From Variovorax dokdonensis (GTDB lineage: Bacteria; Pseudomonadota; Gammaproteobacteria; Burkholderiales; Burkholderiaceae_C): a DNA stretch of 64,000 nucleotides. The stretch is taken from positions 868,001 through 932,000 of the forward strand of contig NZ_JASZYV010000001.1 of NCBI RefSeq assembly GCF_030316895.1, written 5' to 3'. Shown in pieces: positions 43,582-52,644 of the stretch. Both the position numbers and the translations under genes were made by a program. The notes beneath the pieces were generated by a model. It was not told the origin of the DNA. It searched no databases and saw nothing but the letters and a program-made list of their open reading frames with translations. Every line of letters begins with the position of its first letter. Positions within the stretch are counted from its first letter, which is position 1.

Positions 43582-46131
43582 TCAGGCGACCCCGGGTCCG
43601 GCTCGCCCCGCAGTGGCGGAAGTCGGTGCCGCCGCGGACAGCGGCGGCGTGGGCGATGGCTCTGCCACTGCCTGGGGCGGCATGGGCTGAATCGCGGCCG
43701 CCGTGCCGGGCTGCGCCACGAAGACGGCCAGCGGCAACTGCGCTGCCTGCAGCCGGTCGAGCACGGCAAACAGCAGATCGCTTCGGACCTCCGCCACCAT
43801 GCGAGGGCTGGCCACGTACGCGATCATCACGAACACCAGGAGGCCGTTTTCCACCGCGTCCAGGCGCACGAGCGGAGCGGGGTCCTCGAGCACCGATTCA
43901 TGCTCGACGCAGGCGCTCATCATCAGGTCGCGCGCGGCTCGCGCGTCGGTGGTCAACGGCATCGGAAGGCGGATCAGCACCCGGCCGTCCGGATTGGCCA
44001 AGGTCATGTTGCGCACGGTCTTGGTGATGAATTCCGAGTTGGGGACGATGAGCGTGGAGCGGTCCCACAACTCGATCTCGGTGGCGCGCACGTTGATGCG
44101 CCGGATGTCGCCCTCCGCCGTGTCGAGCACCACCCAATCGCCCACCTTGACCGGGCGTTCGGCCAGCAGGATGAGGCCGGAGATGAAGTTCTGCACGATG
44201 GCCTGCAGACCGAAGCCGATGCCCACCGACAGTGCGCTGGCGACCCAGGCGATCCGATTGACGCCGACTCCCAGGGCCGAAAGTGCGAAGGCCACCACCA
44301 CCACGAGGCCCACGTAGCCCATCAGCGTGGTGATCGAGCTGCGCATGCCCGGCTCGAACTGCGTGTGCGGCAGGAAGCTGTTCTCGAGCCAGCGCTTGAA
44401 CAGGCGCAGTCCGATCACGCCCAGCACCAGCACGGCGACGGCGGTGGCGATCGCTGTGGGCACGATGACGAACTCGCCGATCTTCAGGCTGCCGGTTACT
44501 CGGCCGCTGCGTTCGAGCAACTGGCCCGGGCTGCTGCCCAGCGGCGCCACGAACGCGATCAGCATGTAGAAGAAAACGGCGGCCCGGCTCAGCGCCGACA
44601 GCAGGACGGCGATCTGGTCGAGCAGCTGGGGCGCGATTCCGGTCGCTCGCTGCAACCGCTGCCCGGAGTGGCTTCGCGACGACAGCAGCGCCATCCACAG
44701 GTCGTCGGCGAACTTGAACAGCAGGTACGCCGACGCCACCACGACGCCTGTCCATGCGGCCTGGCCGGAAAGCACGCGCGCAAAGGCCAGATAGCCGACG
44801 AGGACGAGCACCACCAGCGCGACCAGCAGCACGGCGACCAGCCCCAGCAGAAGGCCGACCCAGACCGGGCGCTCGGCGGGAGTCGGCGCGCTGGCCGCTG
44901 CCGAAGCGCCGGATCTGTCCTGCGCGCTCGCGTCGGGCGAGGCGTCCTTCTCGACCGAAACGGTTCGCACGCGCATCAAAAGCAGCCCCGCGAGGCTCGC
45001 CAGCATGAAGGTGGCCGTCGGCAACAGGTTGGTCAGCACGCTATTGAGCGGTGCGCCGATCACGTCATTGACGATGACGGGCAGGCCGAAGGCCAGGGTG
45101 GCGATCACCATGAGCCAGGGCAGGGGCCCCAGGCGGGCGGCCAGATCGTCGGAGATGGGGGGCAGCCGCCACGAGGGCCTGGCATTGGACAGCAGCGAGC
45201 GCCCCAGTCCGACGACGAACGCCAGGTACATAGAAAGCCGCACCAGGTTGACGCCCAGGCGCGTGCTCTGCGTGTTCCAGTCGCCCGACTCCTCGAGCCA
45301 ACTCCACGTGAGCGTGGCGATGCCGCCCACGACCACCACGTAGACGGCGACCGTCAGCAAAGCGAGCAGCGAACGTCGCAGTCGGCCCGCGGGAAAGAAG
45401 CGCGCGGCCACCGAGGTCAGGCCGCGTTCGAGCAGCCACAGCAAGAGGACGGCGGCCGCCGCAGACGCCAGCGCACCCAGGCCCAGTTGCCATTGCTTTC
45501 CGGCGCCGGACAAGCCGCGCATGACGCCGTCGAAGAGGTGCTGCAGCCGGTCCCGGTCGGTGGGCCATTGGGCGATTGCCTTGTCCCAGAAGCCTGAGCG
45601 CAGAGGCGTTTCGGAGCGCTCGAACAGTTGTGCCTCGAACACGGCGCGCCGTTCGGCGAGCAGTTCGCTGCGTTGCTGCTGGGCGTTGACGGCCAGCAGA
45701 CGGGCCAGGCGGATATCGGCATCGATGCCGTTGCGTTCCTTGGTCAGCGCGTTGCGCTGGCGGGTGACGTCGGCGTCTTCGGCGTTGGCGCTGCTGGGCG
45801 CCGGGCCCAGCTCTCCGAGCCGGGCGTTCAGGTCGGCCAGCCGTGCCGTGCGCTGTGCGACGAAGCGCTCGACCTGGCCGCTGAGCTGGTCGGTCACCTC
45901 ATTGAGCTTGGCCAGGTCTTCGTCGGCATTGACGGTGTCGGGCAGCAGCGCGGCCTGCGCGCGCAGCGTGGCCATGGTGATTTCGGGCGCGGGCTGTGCC
46001 GGCGCGGGTGCTGCCGCATCGGCAGGCGCCGCCGTTTTCGGCGGAGTCTGGGCCGAGGCGCTTCCTGCGAAGAGCAGCGCGGCCAGGAGCAGGAAGATGA
46101 AGTGCCGGATGCGGAACATCGGCCGCATCAT
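43582..46131 (-). CDS. Large MscS-family mechanosensitive channel (DUF3772 type)
   Basis: An 849-residue inner-membrane protein. A signal peptide or first helix (about 8-27) is followed by a periplasmic helical domain with DUF3772 style (about 45-190; SGQVERFVAQRTARLADL). About ten membrane helices follow (205-600), and the MscS core has GIGFGLQAIVQNFISGLILLAE (pore helix) and PVKVGDWVVLDTAEGDI (beta domain). The C-terminal domain extends about 150 residues and ends Pro/Ala-rich. It likely releases solutes on hypo-osmotic shock, in the MscK/YbdG size class. It stands alone, 42 bases from ugpQ. Confidence 0.9.
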   Translation of the reverse strand: MMRPMFRIRHFIFLLLAALLFAGSASAQTPPKTAAPADAAAPAPAQPAPEITMATLRAQAALLPDTVNADEDLAKLNEVTDQLSGQVERFVAQRTARLADLNARLGELGPAPSSANAEDADVTRQRNALTKERNGIDADIRLARLLAVNAQQQRSELLAERRAVFEAQLFERSETPLRSGFWDKAIAQWPTDRDRLQHLFDGVMRGLSGAGKQWQLGLGALASAAAAVLLLWLLERGLTSVAARFFPAGRLRRSLLALLTVAVYVVVVGGIATLTWSWLEESGDWNTQSTRLGVNLVRLSMYLAFVVGLGRSLLSNARPSWRLPPISDDLAARLGPLPWLMVIATLAFGLPVIVNDVIGAPLNSVLTNLLPTATFMLASLAGLLLMRVRTVSVEKDASPDASAQDRSGASAAASAPTPAERPVWVGLLLGLVAVLLVALVVLVLVGYLAFARVLSGQAAWTGVVVASAYLLFKFADDLWMALLSSRSHSGQRLQRATGIAPQLLDQIAVLLSALSRAAVFFYMLIAFVAPLGSSPGQLLERSGRVTGSLKIGEFVIVPTAIATAVAVLVLGVIGLRLFKRWLENSFLPHTQFEPGMRSSITTLMGYVGLVVVVAFALSALGVGVNRIAWVASALSVGIGFGLQAIVQNFISGLILLAERPVKVGDWVVLDTAEGDIRRINVRATEIELWDRSTLIVPNSEFITKTVRNMTLANPDGRVLIRLPMPLTTDARAARDLMMSACVEHESVLEDPAPLVRLDAVENGLLVFVMIAYVASPRMVAEVRSDLLFAVLDRLQAAQLPLAVFVAQPGTAAAIQPMPPQAVAEPSPTPPLSAAAPTSATAGRAGPGVA

Positions 46132-46173
46132 AGTGAGCGTGCCGGGCGGAGGGGCGTAGGCAAGCGGCGCGAG

Positions 46174-46911
46174 CTAGGCGCCCGGGCCGAACAGGTCGAC
46201 CCGGTCGGTCACGATGCCGTCCGTGCCCAGATCCTTCAGCCACTGCGCCGCCCATTCGTCGTTCACGGTGTAGCTGAGTGTCCGCATGCCGGCCGCATGC
46301 ACCGCATCGACGTGTTCGCGGCTCCACAGCGCGTAGTTGCAGATGACGGCCGCGCAGTCCAGGTCCTTTGCGGCTTGCAGCCAGCCGTCGTGCAGGCGAT
46401 CGAGCAGCAAACCGCGCGGCAGATGGGGCGCCACGGTGCGTGCTGCTGCCAAAGCGTCTCGCTTGAAGGAGGTCAGCAGCGGCGGAACAGTGGCGCCCGC
46501 CCACAGGCGAGCGGCCTCGCGCGCCACGGCTTCGCCGGTCTCGCGCTCCAGGCCCGGCGTCGGCTTGATCTCAATGTCCAGCAGGTGGCCGCTGGCCAGG
46601 CAGAAGCGCGCCAGGTTCCGCAGCGTGGGCAGCGCTTCACCCGCATAGGCGCGCGAGTGCCAGCCGCCGGCGTCCAGCTGGGCCAGGTCGGACCACGTGC
46701 GTTCGCCGCCGATGCCGTGGGCGTCGGTGGTGCGGTCGAGCGTGGCGTCGTGCATCAGAAAGACGACCCCGTCGCGACTGAGCTTGGCGTCGCACTCGAA
46801 CATGCGATAGCCGTGCCGGGCGCCCAGGCGAAAGGCGGCCATCGTGTTCTCGGGCGCGAGTTTGCCGGCGCCCCGGTGGGCGATCCAGAAGGGGTAGGGC
46901 CAGGCCTTCAT
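46174..46911 (-). CDS. ugpQ: Glycerophosphodiester phosphodiesterase
   Basis: A 245-residue GDPD enzyme that cleaves glycerophosphodiesters to glycerol-3-phosphate and alcohol. The active-site segments are IAHRGAGKLAPENTMAAFRLG (His, Arg, Glu), FECDAKLSRDGVVFLMHDATLDRTTD, and LLDIEIKPTPG. It is cytoplasmic (no signal peptide), as for UgpQ. It ends the ugpBAEC-Q operon, 12 bases after ugpC. Confidence 0.95.
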   Translation of the reverse strand: MKAWPYPFWIAHRGAGKLAPENTMAAFRLGARHGYRMFECDAKLSRDGVVFLMHDATLDRTTDAHGIGGERTWSDLAQLDAGGWHSRAYAGEALPTLRNLARFCLASGHLLDIEIKPTPGLERETGEAVAREAARLWAGATVPPLLTSFKRDALAAARTVAPHLPRGLLLDRLHDGWLQAAKDLDCAAVICNYALWSREHVDAVHAAGMRTLSYTVNDEWAAQWLKDLGTDGIVTDRVDLFGPGA

Positions 46912-46923
46912 GCTCGAAGCCGC

Positions 46924-47937
46924 TCAGGCATCGGCCAGCCGCTTGCCCGAGCCGGCGTCGAACCAGTGCAGCCGGTTTTCGTCGGCGGCCACGCGAACGG
47001 ACGCGCCCAGCGCAGGCACCGGCACGCTTTCGTCGATGCGCATCACCAGCTGCTCTTCGCCAAGGCGCGCATACACGAGGCGCTCCGCACCCAGCATTTC
47101 GACTTGTTCAACCTTCACGAGCCAGCCCTCGTCCGAGAAGTTCAGGTGCTCGGGCCGGATGCCCAGGATGGTGCCCGGCCGCACGCCCGGCGCGTTCTTG
47201 AGCAGGTTCATTGGTGGCGAGCCCATGAAGCTGGCCACGAAGGTGGTGGCCGGCGTGTTGTAGACCTCTTCGGGCGTGCCGAACTGGTCCATCACACCGG
47301 CGTTCATCACCATGATGCGCTGGGCCAGCGTCATGGCCTCGACCTGGTCGTGCGTCACGAACAGCGACGTGATGCCCAACTCGCGGTGCAGTTTCTGGAT
47401 TTCCAGGCGGGTCTGGGCGCGCAGCTTGGCGTCGAGGTTGGACAACGGCTCGTCGAAGAGGAACACCTGCGGCTCGCGCACGATGGCGCGGCCCATGGCG
47501 ACGCGCTGGCGCTGTCCGCCCGACAGTTCGCGCGGCTTGCGCTCGAGCAGGTGCGACAGTTCGAGGATCTTGGCCGCCTTGTCCACGCGGGTGCGGATCT
47601 CCGCCTTGGGCACCCCCTGGATGCGCAAGCCGTAGGCCATGTTGTCGAAGCAGCTCATGTGCGGATAGAGCGCGTAGTTCTGGAACACCATCGCGATGTC
47701 GCGCTGCGCGGGCTCCACGTTGTTGACCACGCGGTCGCCGATGCTGATCTCGCCCGAACTGATCTCCTCCAGGCCGGCGACCATCCGCAGCAGGGTGCTC
47801 TTGCCGCAGCCCGACGGTCCGACGATCACGACGAACTCGCCGTCCTTGACCTCGGCCGATACGCCGTGGATCACCTGGTTGGTCTTGGCGCCTTTGCCGT
47901 AGCGCTTGATGATGTTGCGAAAGTGAATGACTGCCAT
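46924..47937 (-). CDS. ugpC: sn-glycerol-3-phosphate ABC transporter ATP-binding protein
   Basis: A 337-residue ABC ATPase of the MalK/UgpC type. Walker A is GPSGCGKST (40-48), the signature is LSGGQ (138-142), Walker B is VFLFDEP (158-164) and the switch His is 196. The C-terminal TOBE/MalK regulatory domain (about 240-330; [22 protein letters not shown]) is present. It powers import by UgpAE. Distance to ugpE is 71 bases. Confidence 0.96.
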   Translation of the reverse strand: MAVIHFRNIIKRYGKGAKTNQVIHGVSAEVKDGEFVVIVGPSGCGKSTLLRMVAGLEEISSGEISIGDRVVNNVEPAQRDIAMVFQNYALYPHMSCFDNMAYGLRIQGVPKAEIRTRVDKAAKILELSHLLERKPRELSGGQRQRVAMGRAIVREPQVFLFDEPLSNLDAKLRAQTRLEIQKLHRELGITSLFVTHDQVEAMTLAQRIMVMNAGVMDQFGTPEEVYNTPATTFVASFMGSPPMNLLKNAPGVRPGTILGIRPEHLNFSDEGWLVKVEQVEMLGAERLVYARLGEEQLVMRIDESVPVPALGASVRVAADENRLHWFDAGSGKRLADA

Positions 47938-48008
47938 GTTGTTCTTGCGACGTCAGATGCTGCGTTGGGTGCCACGGTGCGGGCGGACGGGGGTGGAGCG
48001 ACGCGCGG

Positions 48009-48857
48009 TCATTTTTCGGTGTCCACCAGGCCCTTGACGAACCAGCGCTGCATGAGGATGACCACGATCGACGGCGGCACCAGCGCCAGGATGGCCGTGG
48101 CCATGACGATGTTCCAGTCCACCGCCGCGTCGCCGGTGGCGATCATCCGCTTGATGCCGATGACGATGGGGTACATGTCTTCGGTGGTCGTGGCCAGCAA
48201 TGGCCAGAGATACTGATTCCAGCCGTAGATGAACTGGATCACGAACAGCGCCGCGATCGAGGTCTGCGACAGGGGGACCAGGATGTCCTTGAAGAAGCGC
48301 ATGGGCCCGGCGCCGTCGATGCGCGCCGCCTCCACCAACTCGTCGGGCACCGACAGGAAGAACTGCCGGAACAGGAACGTGGCGGTGGCCGACGCGATCA
48401 GCGGCACGGTCAGGCCCGCATAGGTGTTGAGCATGTTCAGGTCCGCCAGCACCTTGTAGGTGGGCAGTATTCGCACCTCCACCGGAAGCATGAGGGTGAC
48501 GAAGATCATCCAGAACACCAGCTTCTTGAACGGGAAGCGGAAGTAGACGATGGCGAAGGCCGAAAGCAGCGAGATGGCAATCTTGCCAACCGCAATGACC
48601 ATCGCCGTGACGAAGCTCACCCACATCATCCGGCCCACGACCACCTTGGCGCCTTGCGTCTCGGTGCCCAGCAGGGCGGCGGAGTAGTTCTCGATCATGT
48701 GCGCGCCGGGCGTGATCGGCATCGGCACCTTCAGGATCTCGTCACGTGTGTGGGTGGAGGCCACGAAGGCCAGGTAGATCGGGAAGACGACCAGCGCAAT
48801 GCCCAGCAGGAGCACGATGTGCGACAGGATCGTCAGGCCGGGGCGTCGTTCAACCAT
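48009..48857 (-). CDS. ugpE: sn-glycerol-3-phosphate ABC transporter permease UgpE
   Basis: A 282-residue inner-membrane permease with six helices. It shows the coupling EAA loop, [24 protein letters not shown], near residue 190. The N-terminus ([25 protein letters not shown]) is the first helix. With UgpA it makes the channel for G3P and glycerophosphodiesters. It follows ugpA by 11 bases. Confidence 0.95.
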   Translation of the reverse strand: MVERRPGLTILSHIVLLLGIALVVFPIYLAFVASTHTRDEILKVPMPITPGAHMIENYSAALLGTETQGAKVVVGRMMWVSFVTAMVIAVGKIAISLLSAFAIVYFRFPFKKLVFWMIFVTLMLPVEVRILPTYKVLADLNMLNTYAGLTVPLIASATATFLFRQFFLSVPDELVEAARIDGAGPMRFFKDILVPLSQTSIAALFVIQFIYGWNQYLWPLLATTTEDMYPIVIGIKRMIATGDAAVDWNIVMATAILALVPPSIVVILMQRWFVKGLVDTEK

Positions 48858-48868
48858 GGCTCGGCCTT

Positions 48869-49750
48869 TCAGTACTGGACTTTTTTCTCGACATAGCGGA
48901 ACTGGATGATGGTCAGGCCCACCACGATCAGCATCAGCACCACCGACTGAGCGGCCGAGCCGCCCAGGTCGAGCGCGCGGAAGCCGTCATGCCAGACCTT
49001 GTAGACGAGGATCGCGGTGTCGCGGCCCGGTCCGCCCTCGGTCGTGGCGTGCACGATGGCGAAGGTGTCGAAGAAGGCATAGACGATGTTGATCACCAGC
49101 AGGAAGAAGGTGGTGGGCGACAGCAGCGGAAACTGGATGGTCAGGAAGCGCCGCAGCGGCCCCGCGCCGTCGATGGACGCGGCTTCGATCAATGCCTTCG
49201 GAATCGACTGCAGGCCCGCCAGGAAGAACAGGAAGTTGTAGGAAATCTGCTTCCACACCGCGGCCACCACGATCAGCGTGAGTGCCTGGTTCGAGTTGAG
49301 CACGTGGTTCCAGCCCACGCCCATCTGGTTGAGCGCATAGGCCACGATGCCGATGCTGGGCGAGAACATGAAGACCCACAGCACACCGGCGATGGCCGGG
49401 GCCACGGCATACGGAATGATCAGGAAGGTCTTGTAGAACAACCCGCCGCGAAGGATGCGGTCGGCAAACACCGCCAGGATGAGCGACAGCACGATGCCGA
49501 TGCCCGCCACCAGCACCGAGAACAGCGCGGTGACCTTGAAGGAATCGATGTAGGCCGGGTCTTCGAACAGGGTCTTGAAGTTCTCGAGCCCGACGAATTC
49601 GGTGGAGGTGCCGAAGGCGTCCTCCATTTGCACCGACTGCACGATGGCCTGGCTGGCGGGCCAGAAGAAGAAGACGAGGATCACCGCCATCTGGGGGGCG
49701 ATCAACAGCCAGGGTAGCCAGGCCGATCGGAAGAGGACGCGTTTTTCCAT
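48869..49750 (-). CDS. ugpA: sn-glycerol-3-phosphate ABC transporter permease UgpA
   Basis: A 293-residue permease with six helices, MalF-like. The EAA loop is [23 protein letters not shown] near residue 190. The first helix begins [21 protein letters not shown]. It is partner of UgpE. A terminator-like hairpin lies between it and ugpB, so its expression is probably lower than that of the binding protein. Confidence 0.95.
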   Translation of the reverse strand: MEKRVLFRSAWLPWLLIAPQMAVILVFFFWPASQAIVQSVQMEDAFGTSTEFVGLENFKTLFEDPAYIDSFKVTALFSVLVAGIGIVLSLILAVFADRILRGGLFYKTFLIIPYAVAPAIAGVLWVFMFSPSIGIVAYALNQMGVGWNHVLNSNQALTLIVVAAVWKQISYNFLFFLAGLQSIPKALIEAASIDGAGPLRRFLTIQFPLLSPTTFFLLVINIVYAFFDTFAIVHATTEGGPGRDTAILVYKVWHDGFRALDLGGSAAQSVVLMLIVVGLTIIQFRYVEKKVQY

Positions 49751-49760
49751 GAGGTCCTGC

Positions 49761-49801
49761 GAAAAAGAAGAAACCCGCCGATCCAGGGAAGGTTCGGCGG
49801 G
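49761..49801 (-). terminator. Intercistronic terminator between ugpB and ugpA
   Basis: On the minus strand CCCGCCGA (49801-49794) pairs with TCGGCGGG (49781-49774) with a 12-nt loop, followed by TTTCTTCTTTTT (49773-49762). It precedes the ugpA start by 11 bases. Partial termination would give a high ratio of binding protein to permease. Confidence 0.75.
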
Positions 49802-49875
49802 CCGCAGTTTAAGGGCTGGTCACGTTGTTTTGCAGACGTGTCCCTCTGAGGCGGCCGTAGCCGCTCCGCCCAGCA

Positions 49876-51186
49876 TCAGCCCTTGTTGGCCTTCTGGAAG
49901 CGTTCCAGCTGCTCGTTGCCGCGCTTGACGGCTTCGTCCAGGGCTTCCTTGGGCGACTTCTTGCCGGCCCAGATCTGCTCGGTTTCCTCGTCGATGATGG
50001 TTCGGATCTGCACGAAATTGCCCAGGCGGATGCCGCGCGACTTGTCGGTGGTCTTGCGGATCATCTGCGTGACGGCCACGTCGGTGCCCGGCTTTTCCTT
50101 GTAGAAGCCCGAATCCTCGGTCAGCTTGTAGGCCGCCATCGTGACCGGCAGGTAGCCGGTGCGCTTGTGGCTGGCCGACTGCACATCGGCCTTCGACAGG
50201 AAGTCGAAGAACTGGGCCACGCCCTTGTACTGATCGGCCGACTTGCCGGACATCACCCACAGGCTGGCGCCGCCGATCACGGTGTTCTGCGGCGCGCCCT
50301 TCACGTCGGGGTAATAGGGCAGGGTGGAGATGCCGTAGGCGAACTTGGCGTCCTTGGAAACGCGGGCATACAGGCCGGACGAGCCGGTCATCATCGCGCA
50401 CTCGCCGGCCGGGAAGGAGGCGTCTGCGGCGTTGCCGCGACCCTTGTAGACGAAGGTGCCGTCCTTGGCCATCTTGGCCAGGTTCTCGAAGTGCTTGAGC
50501 TGCAGCGGCTGGTTGAACACCAGGCGTGCCTTGGTGCCGCCAAAGCCGTTGTTCTCGCTGGCGAACAGGGTGTTGTGCCAGGCCGAGAAGCTTTCGAGCT
50601 GGGTCCAGCTCATCCAGCTCGTGGTGAAGGCGCACTTGTGGCCGGATGCCTTGAGCTTGTCGGCGGCGGCCATCACTTCAGGCCAGGTCTTGGGCGCCTT
50701 TTCGGGGTCCAGGCCGGCTGCCTTGAAGGCGTCCTTGTTGTAATAGAAGATGGTGGTCGAGCTGTTGAGCGGGAAGCTCAGCATCTGGCCGTTGGGCGCG
50801 GTGTAGTAGCCGGCCACGGCGGGCACGTAGGCGTTCTGGTCGAACTTCACGCCGCCTTGCTTCATCACTTCGGCCACCGGCTTGATCGCGCCCTTGGAGG
50901 CCATCATCGTGGCGGTGCCCACCTCGAAAACCTGCAGGATGTCCGGCGCATTGCCAGCACGGAAGGCCGCAATGGCGGCCGTCATCGATTCGTCGTAGCC
51001 GCCCTTGAACGTGGGGACGACCTTGTACGTCTTCTGGCTCTCGTTGAATTGCTTGGACAGATCATTGACCCATTCGCCCAGCGGGCCGCTCATCGAATGC
51101 CACCATTGGATTTCGGTCTGCGCGTGGGTCGGGGCGATCAGCGCGGCAGACAGGGCAGCGCCCGTCGCAAGGGCTTTGAATCGCAT
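49876..51186 (-). CDS. ugpB: sn-glycerol-3-phosphate periplasmic binding protein
   Basis: A 436-residue solute-binding protein. It has a cleavable signal peptide (MRFKALATGAALSAALIAPTHA). The mature start, QTEIQWWHSMSGPLGEWVNDL, is highly typical of UgpB, with the Trp-rich ligand site; WMSWTQLESFSAWHN and GGASLWVMSGKS also agree. The ATG at 51186 is preceded by AGGAG eight bases away, so it is preferred over an upstream GTG at 51195. A PhoB-like box lies in the divergent gap with serA. Confidence 0.96.
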   Translation of the reverse strand: MRFKALATGAALSAALIAPTHAQTEIQWWHSMSGPLGEWVNDLSKQFNESQKTYKVVPTFKGGYDESMTAAIAAFRAGNAPDILQVFEVGTATMMASKGAIKPVAEVMKQGGVKFDQNAYVPAVAGYYTAPNGQMLSFPLNSSTTIFYYNKDAFKAAGLDPEKAPKTWPEVMAAADKLKASGHKCAFTTSWMSWTQLESFSAWHNTLFASENNGFGGTKARLVFNQPLQLKHFENLAKMAKDGTFVYKGRGNAADASFPAGECAMMTGSSGLYARVSKDAKFAYGISTLPYYPDVKGAPQNTVIGGASLWVMSGKSADQYKGVAQFFDFLSKADVQSASHKRTGYLPVTMAAYKLTEDSGFYKEKPGTDVAVTQMIRKTTDKSRGIRLGNFVQIRTIIDEETEQIWAGKKSPKEALDEAVKRGNEQLERFQKANKG

Positions 51187-51259
51187 AAATAACACTCCTG
51201 CTTGGAAATTAGTAAACCGGATAGGCTATGTCGCTCTTGTTACGAAGCGGAGTCAGTGT

Positions 51260-51277
51260 TTGTCACATTTCTGTCAT
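51260..51277 (-). promoter_or_regulatory. Pho box between ugpB and serA
   Basis: TTGTCAC (51260-51266) and CTGTCAT (51271-51277) are direct repeats at an 11-bp step with an AT-rich ATTT between, which closely fits the PhoB consensus. The repeats read on the plus strand, that is, opposite to ugpB. It is assigned to ugpB because ugp is a classic Pho target. No clear -10 for either gene was found at the textbook distance. Confidence 0.65.
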
Positions 51278-51330
51278 ATTCAGGCCAGCGGGGAAACCCT
51301 TCTTCAGTTGACATGCGCAGAGGCACAGCC

Positions 51331-52560
51331 ATGACGCGCACTTCGCTGGACAAGTCCCGCATCCGCTTTCTTCTTCTGGAAGGCATCCACCCTTCGGCGG
51401 TTGAATTGCTGCACGCCCAAGGCTACACGCAGGTCGAGGCGTTGAGCGGCGCGCTGCCCGAAGAAGAGCTGAAGGCCAAGATCGCGGATGTTCATTTTCT
51501 GGGCATCCGCTCGCGGACCCAGCTGACGGCTTCGGTGTTCGAGGCCGCCAACAAGCTCGTTGCCGTGGGAGCGTTTTGCATCGGCACGAATCAGATCGAC
51601 CTGCTCGCTGCCAGTGCGCACGGCGTGGCCGTGTTCAACGCCCCGTATTCCAACACCCGGTCGGTGGCCGAACTGGTCTTGGGCGAATCCATCCTTCTGC
51701 TGCGCGGCGTACCCGGCAAGAGCGCTGCCGCGCACCGCGGCCAGTGGCTCAAGACGGCGGACAACGCCTTCGAGATCCGCGGCAAGGTGCTAGGCATCGT
51801 CGGCTACGGCTCGATCGGCGCGCAGTTGTCGGTGCTGGCCGAGGCCCTGGGCATGCAGGTGCTTTTCCACGACGTGGTCACGAAGCTGCCGCTGGGCAAC
51901 GCGCGGCAGGTGCGAGACCTGGAAGAACTGCTTTCGGCCAGCGACATCGTGAGCCTGCACGTGCCCGAACTGCCTTCCACGCAATGGATGATCGGCGCCC
52001 GGCAGATCGCTGCAATGAAACCCGGCGCCATCCTGATCAATGCCTCGCGCGGCACGGTGGTGGAAATCGACGCCCTTGCCGCGGCCTTGAAGGAAGGGCG
52101 CCTGCTCGGCGCCGCCGTGGATGTGTTCCCGGTCGAGCCGCGCACCAACAAGGATGAATTCGTCTCTCCCTTGCGCGGGCTGGACAACGTGATCCTCACC
52201 CCGCATATTGGCGGCTCCACCATGGAGGCCCAGGCCAACATCGGCCTGGAGGTGGCGCAGAAGCTGGTGAAGTACAGCGACAACGGCACGACGACCACCT
52301 CGGTCAACTTTCCGGAAGCGGCCCTGCCGGCCCACCCCGGTCAGCACCGGCTGCTGCACGTTCACCGCAACGTGCCGGGCGTGATGTCGGAGATCAACAA
52401 GGTGTTTGCCGAAGCCGGCACCAATATCTGCGCCCAATACCTGCAGACCCGGGGCGACCTGGGCTACGTGGTGACGGACATCGAGGCGGCCTCGTCCGAG
52501 CGCGCGCTCGAAAAGCTGGCGCAGGTGCCCGGGACCATCCGCAGCCGGGTCTTGTTCTAG
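51331..52560 (+). CDS. serA: D-3-phosphoglycerate dehydrogenase
   Basis: A 409-residue SerA of the E. coli-like type with an ACT domain. The NAD-binding site is VLGIVGYGSIGAQLSVLAE. Catalytic residues are in NASRGTVVEIDALAAAL, VDVFPVEPR and NVILTPHIGGSTMEAQ (His of the His-Glu pair). The C-terminal ACT domain (about 335-409; HVHRNVPGVMSEINKVFAEA) would bind serine for feedback inhibition. The ATG at 51331 is chosen; an upstream ATG at 51313 would add 6 residues. Confidence 0.96.
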   Translation: MTRTSLDKSRIRFLLLEGIHPSAVELLHAQGYTQVEALSGALPEEELKAKIADVHFLGIRSRTQLTASVFEAANKLVAVGAFCIGTNQIDLLAASAHGVAVFNAPYSNTRSVAELVLGESILLLRGVPGKSAAAHRGQWLKTADNAFEIRGKVLGIVGYGSIGAQLSVLAEALGMQVLFHDVVTKLPLGNARQVRDLEELLSASDIVSLHVPELPSTQWMIGARQIAAMKPGAILINASRGTVVEIDALAAALKEGRLLGAAVDVFPVEPRTNKDEFVSPLRGLDNVILTPHIGGSTMEAQANIGLEVAQKLVKYSDNGTTTTSVNFPEAALPAHPGQHRLLHVHRNVPGVMSEINKVFAEAGTNICAQYLQTRGDLGYVVTDIEAASSERALEKLAQVPGTIRSRVLF

Positions 52561-52589
52561 CGTTGCGGGCGCCTTGCGGGGCGCTGCCC

Positions 52590-52595
52590 TAAAAT
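52590..52595 (+). promoter_or_regulatory. Probable -10 for the DUF3683 oxidoreductase gene
   Basis: TAAAAT (five of six), 49 bases before the start codon, in the serA downstream gap. No good -35. Confidence 0.4.
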
Positions 52596-52644
52596 CGACC
52601 CTCCCTGGTTCTAGGGCGCGACGCGCCCGGCCGAGACCCCTCCG

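Noticed and set aside
40340-43690. Open frame of over 1100 codons on the plus strand opposite prmC, prfA and hemA.
   Set aside because: It is antisense to three secure genes, has no recognisable domain, is rich in His/Gly/Arg/Gln, and reflects high-GC codon use on the other strand.
43468-45597. Plus-strand open frame of about 709 codons opposite the MscS-like gene.
   Set aside because: Low-complexity His/Gln/Asp/Arg composition and no domain; the opposite strand codes the channel with clear membrane helices.
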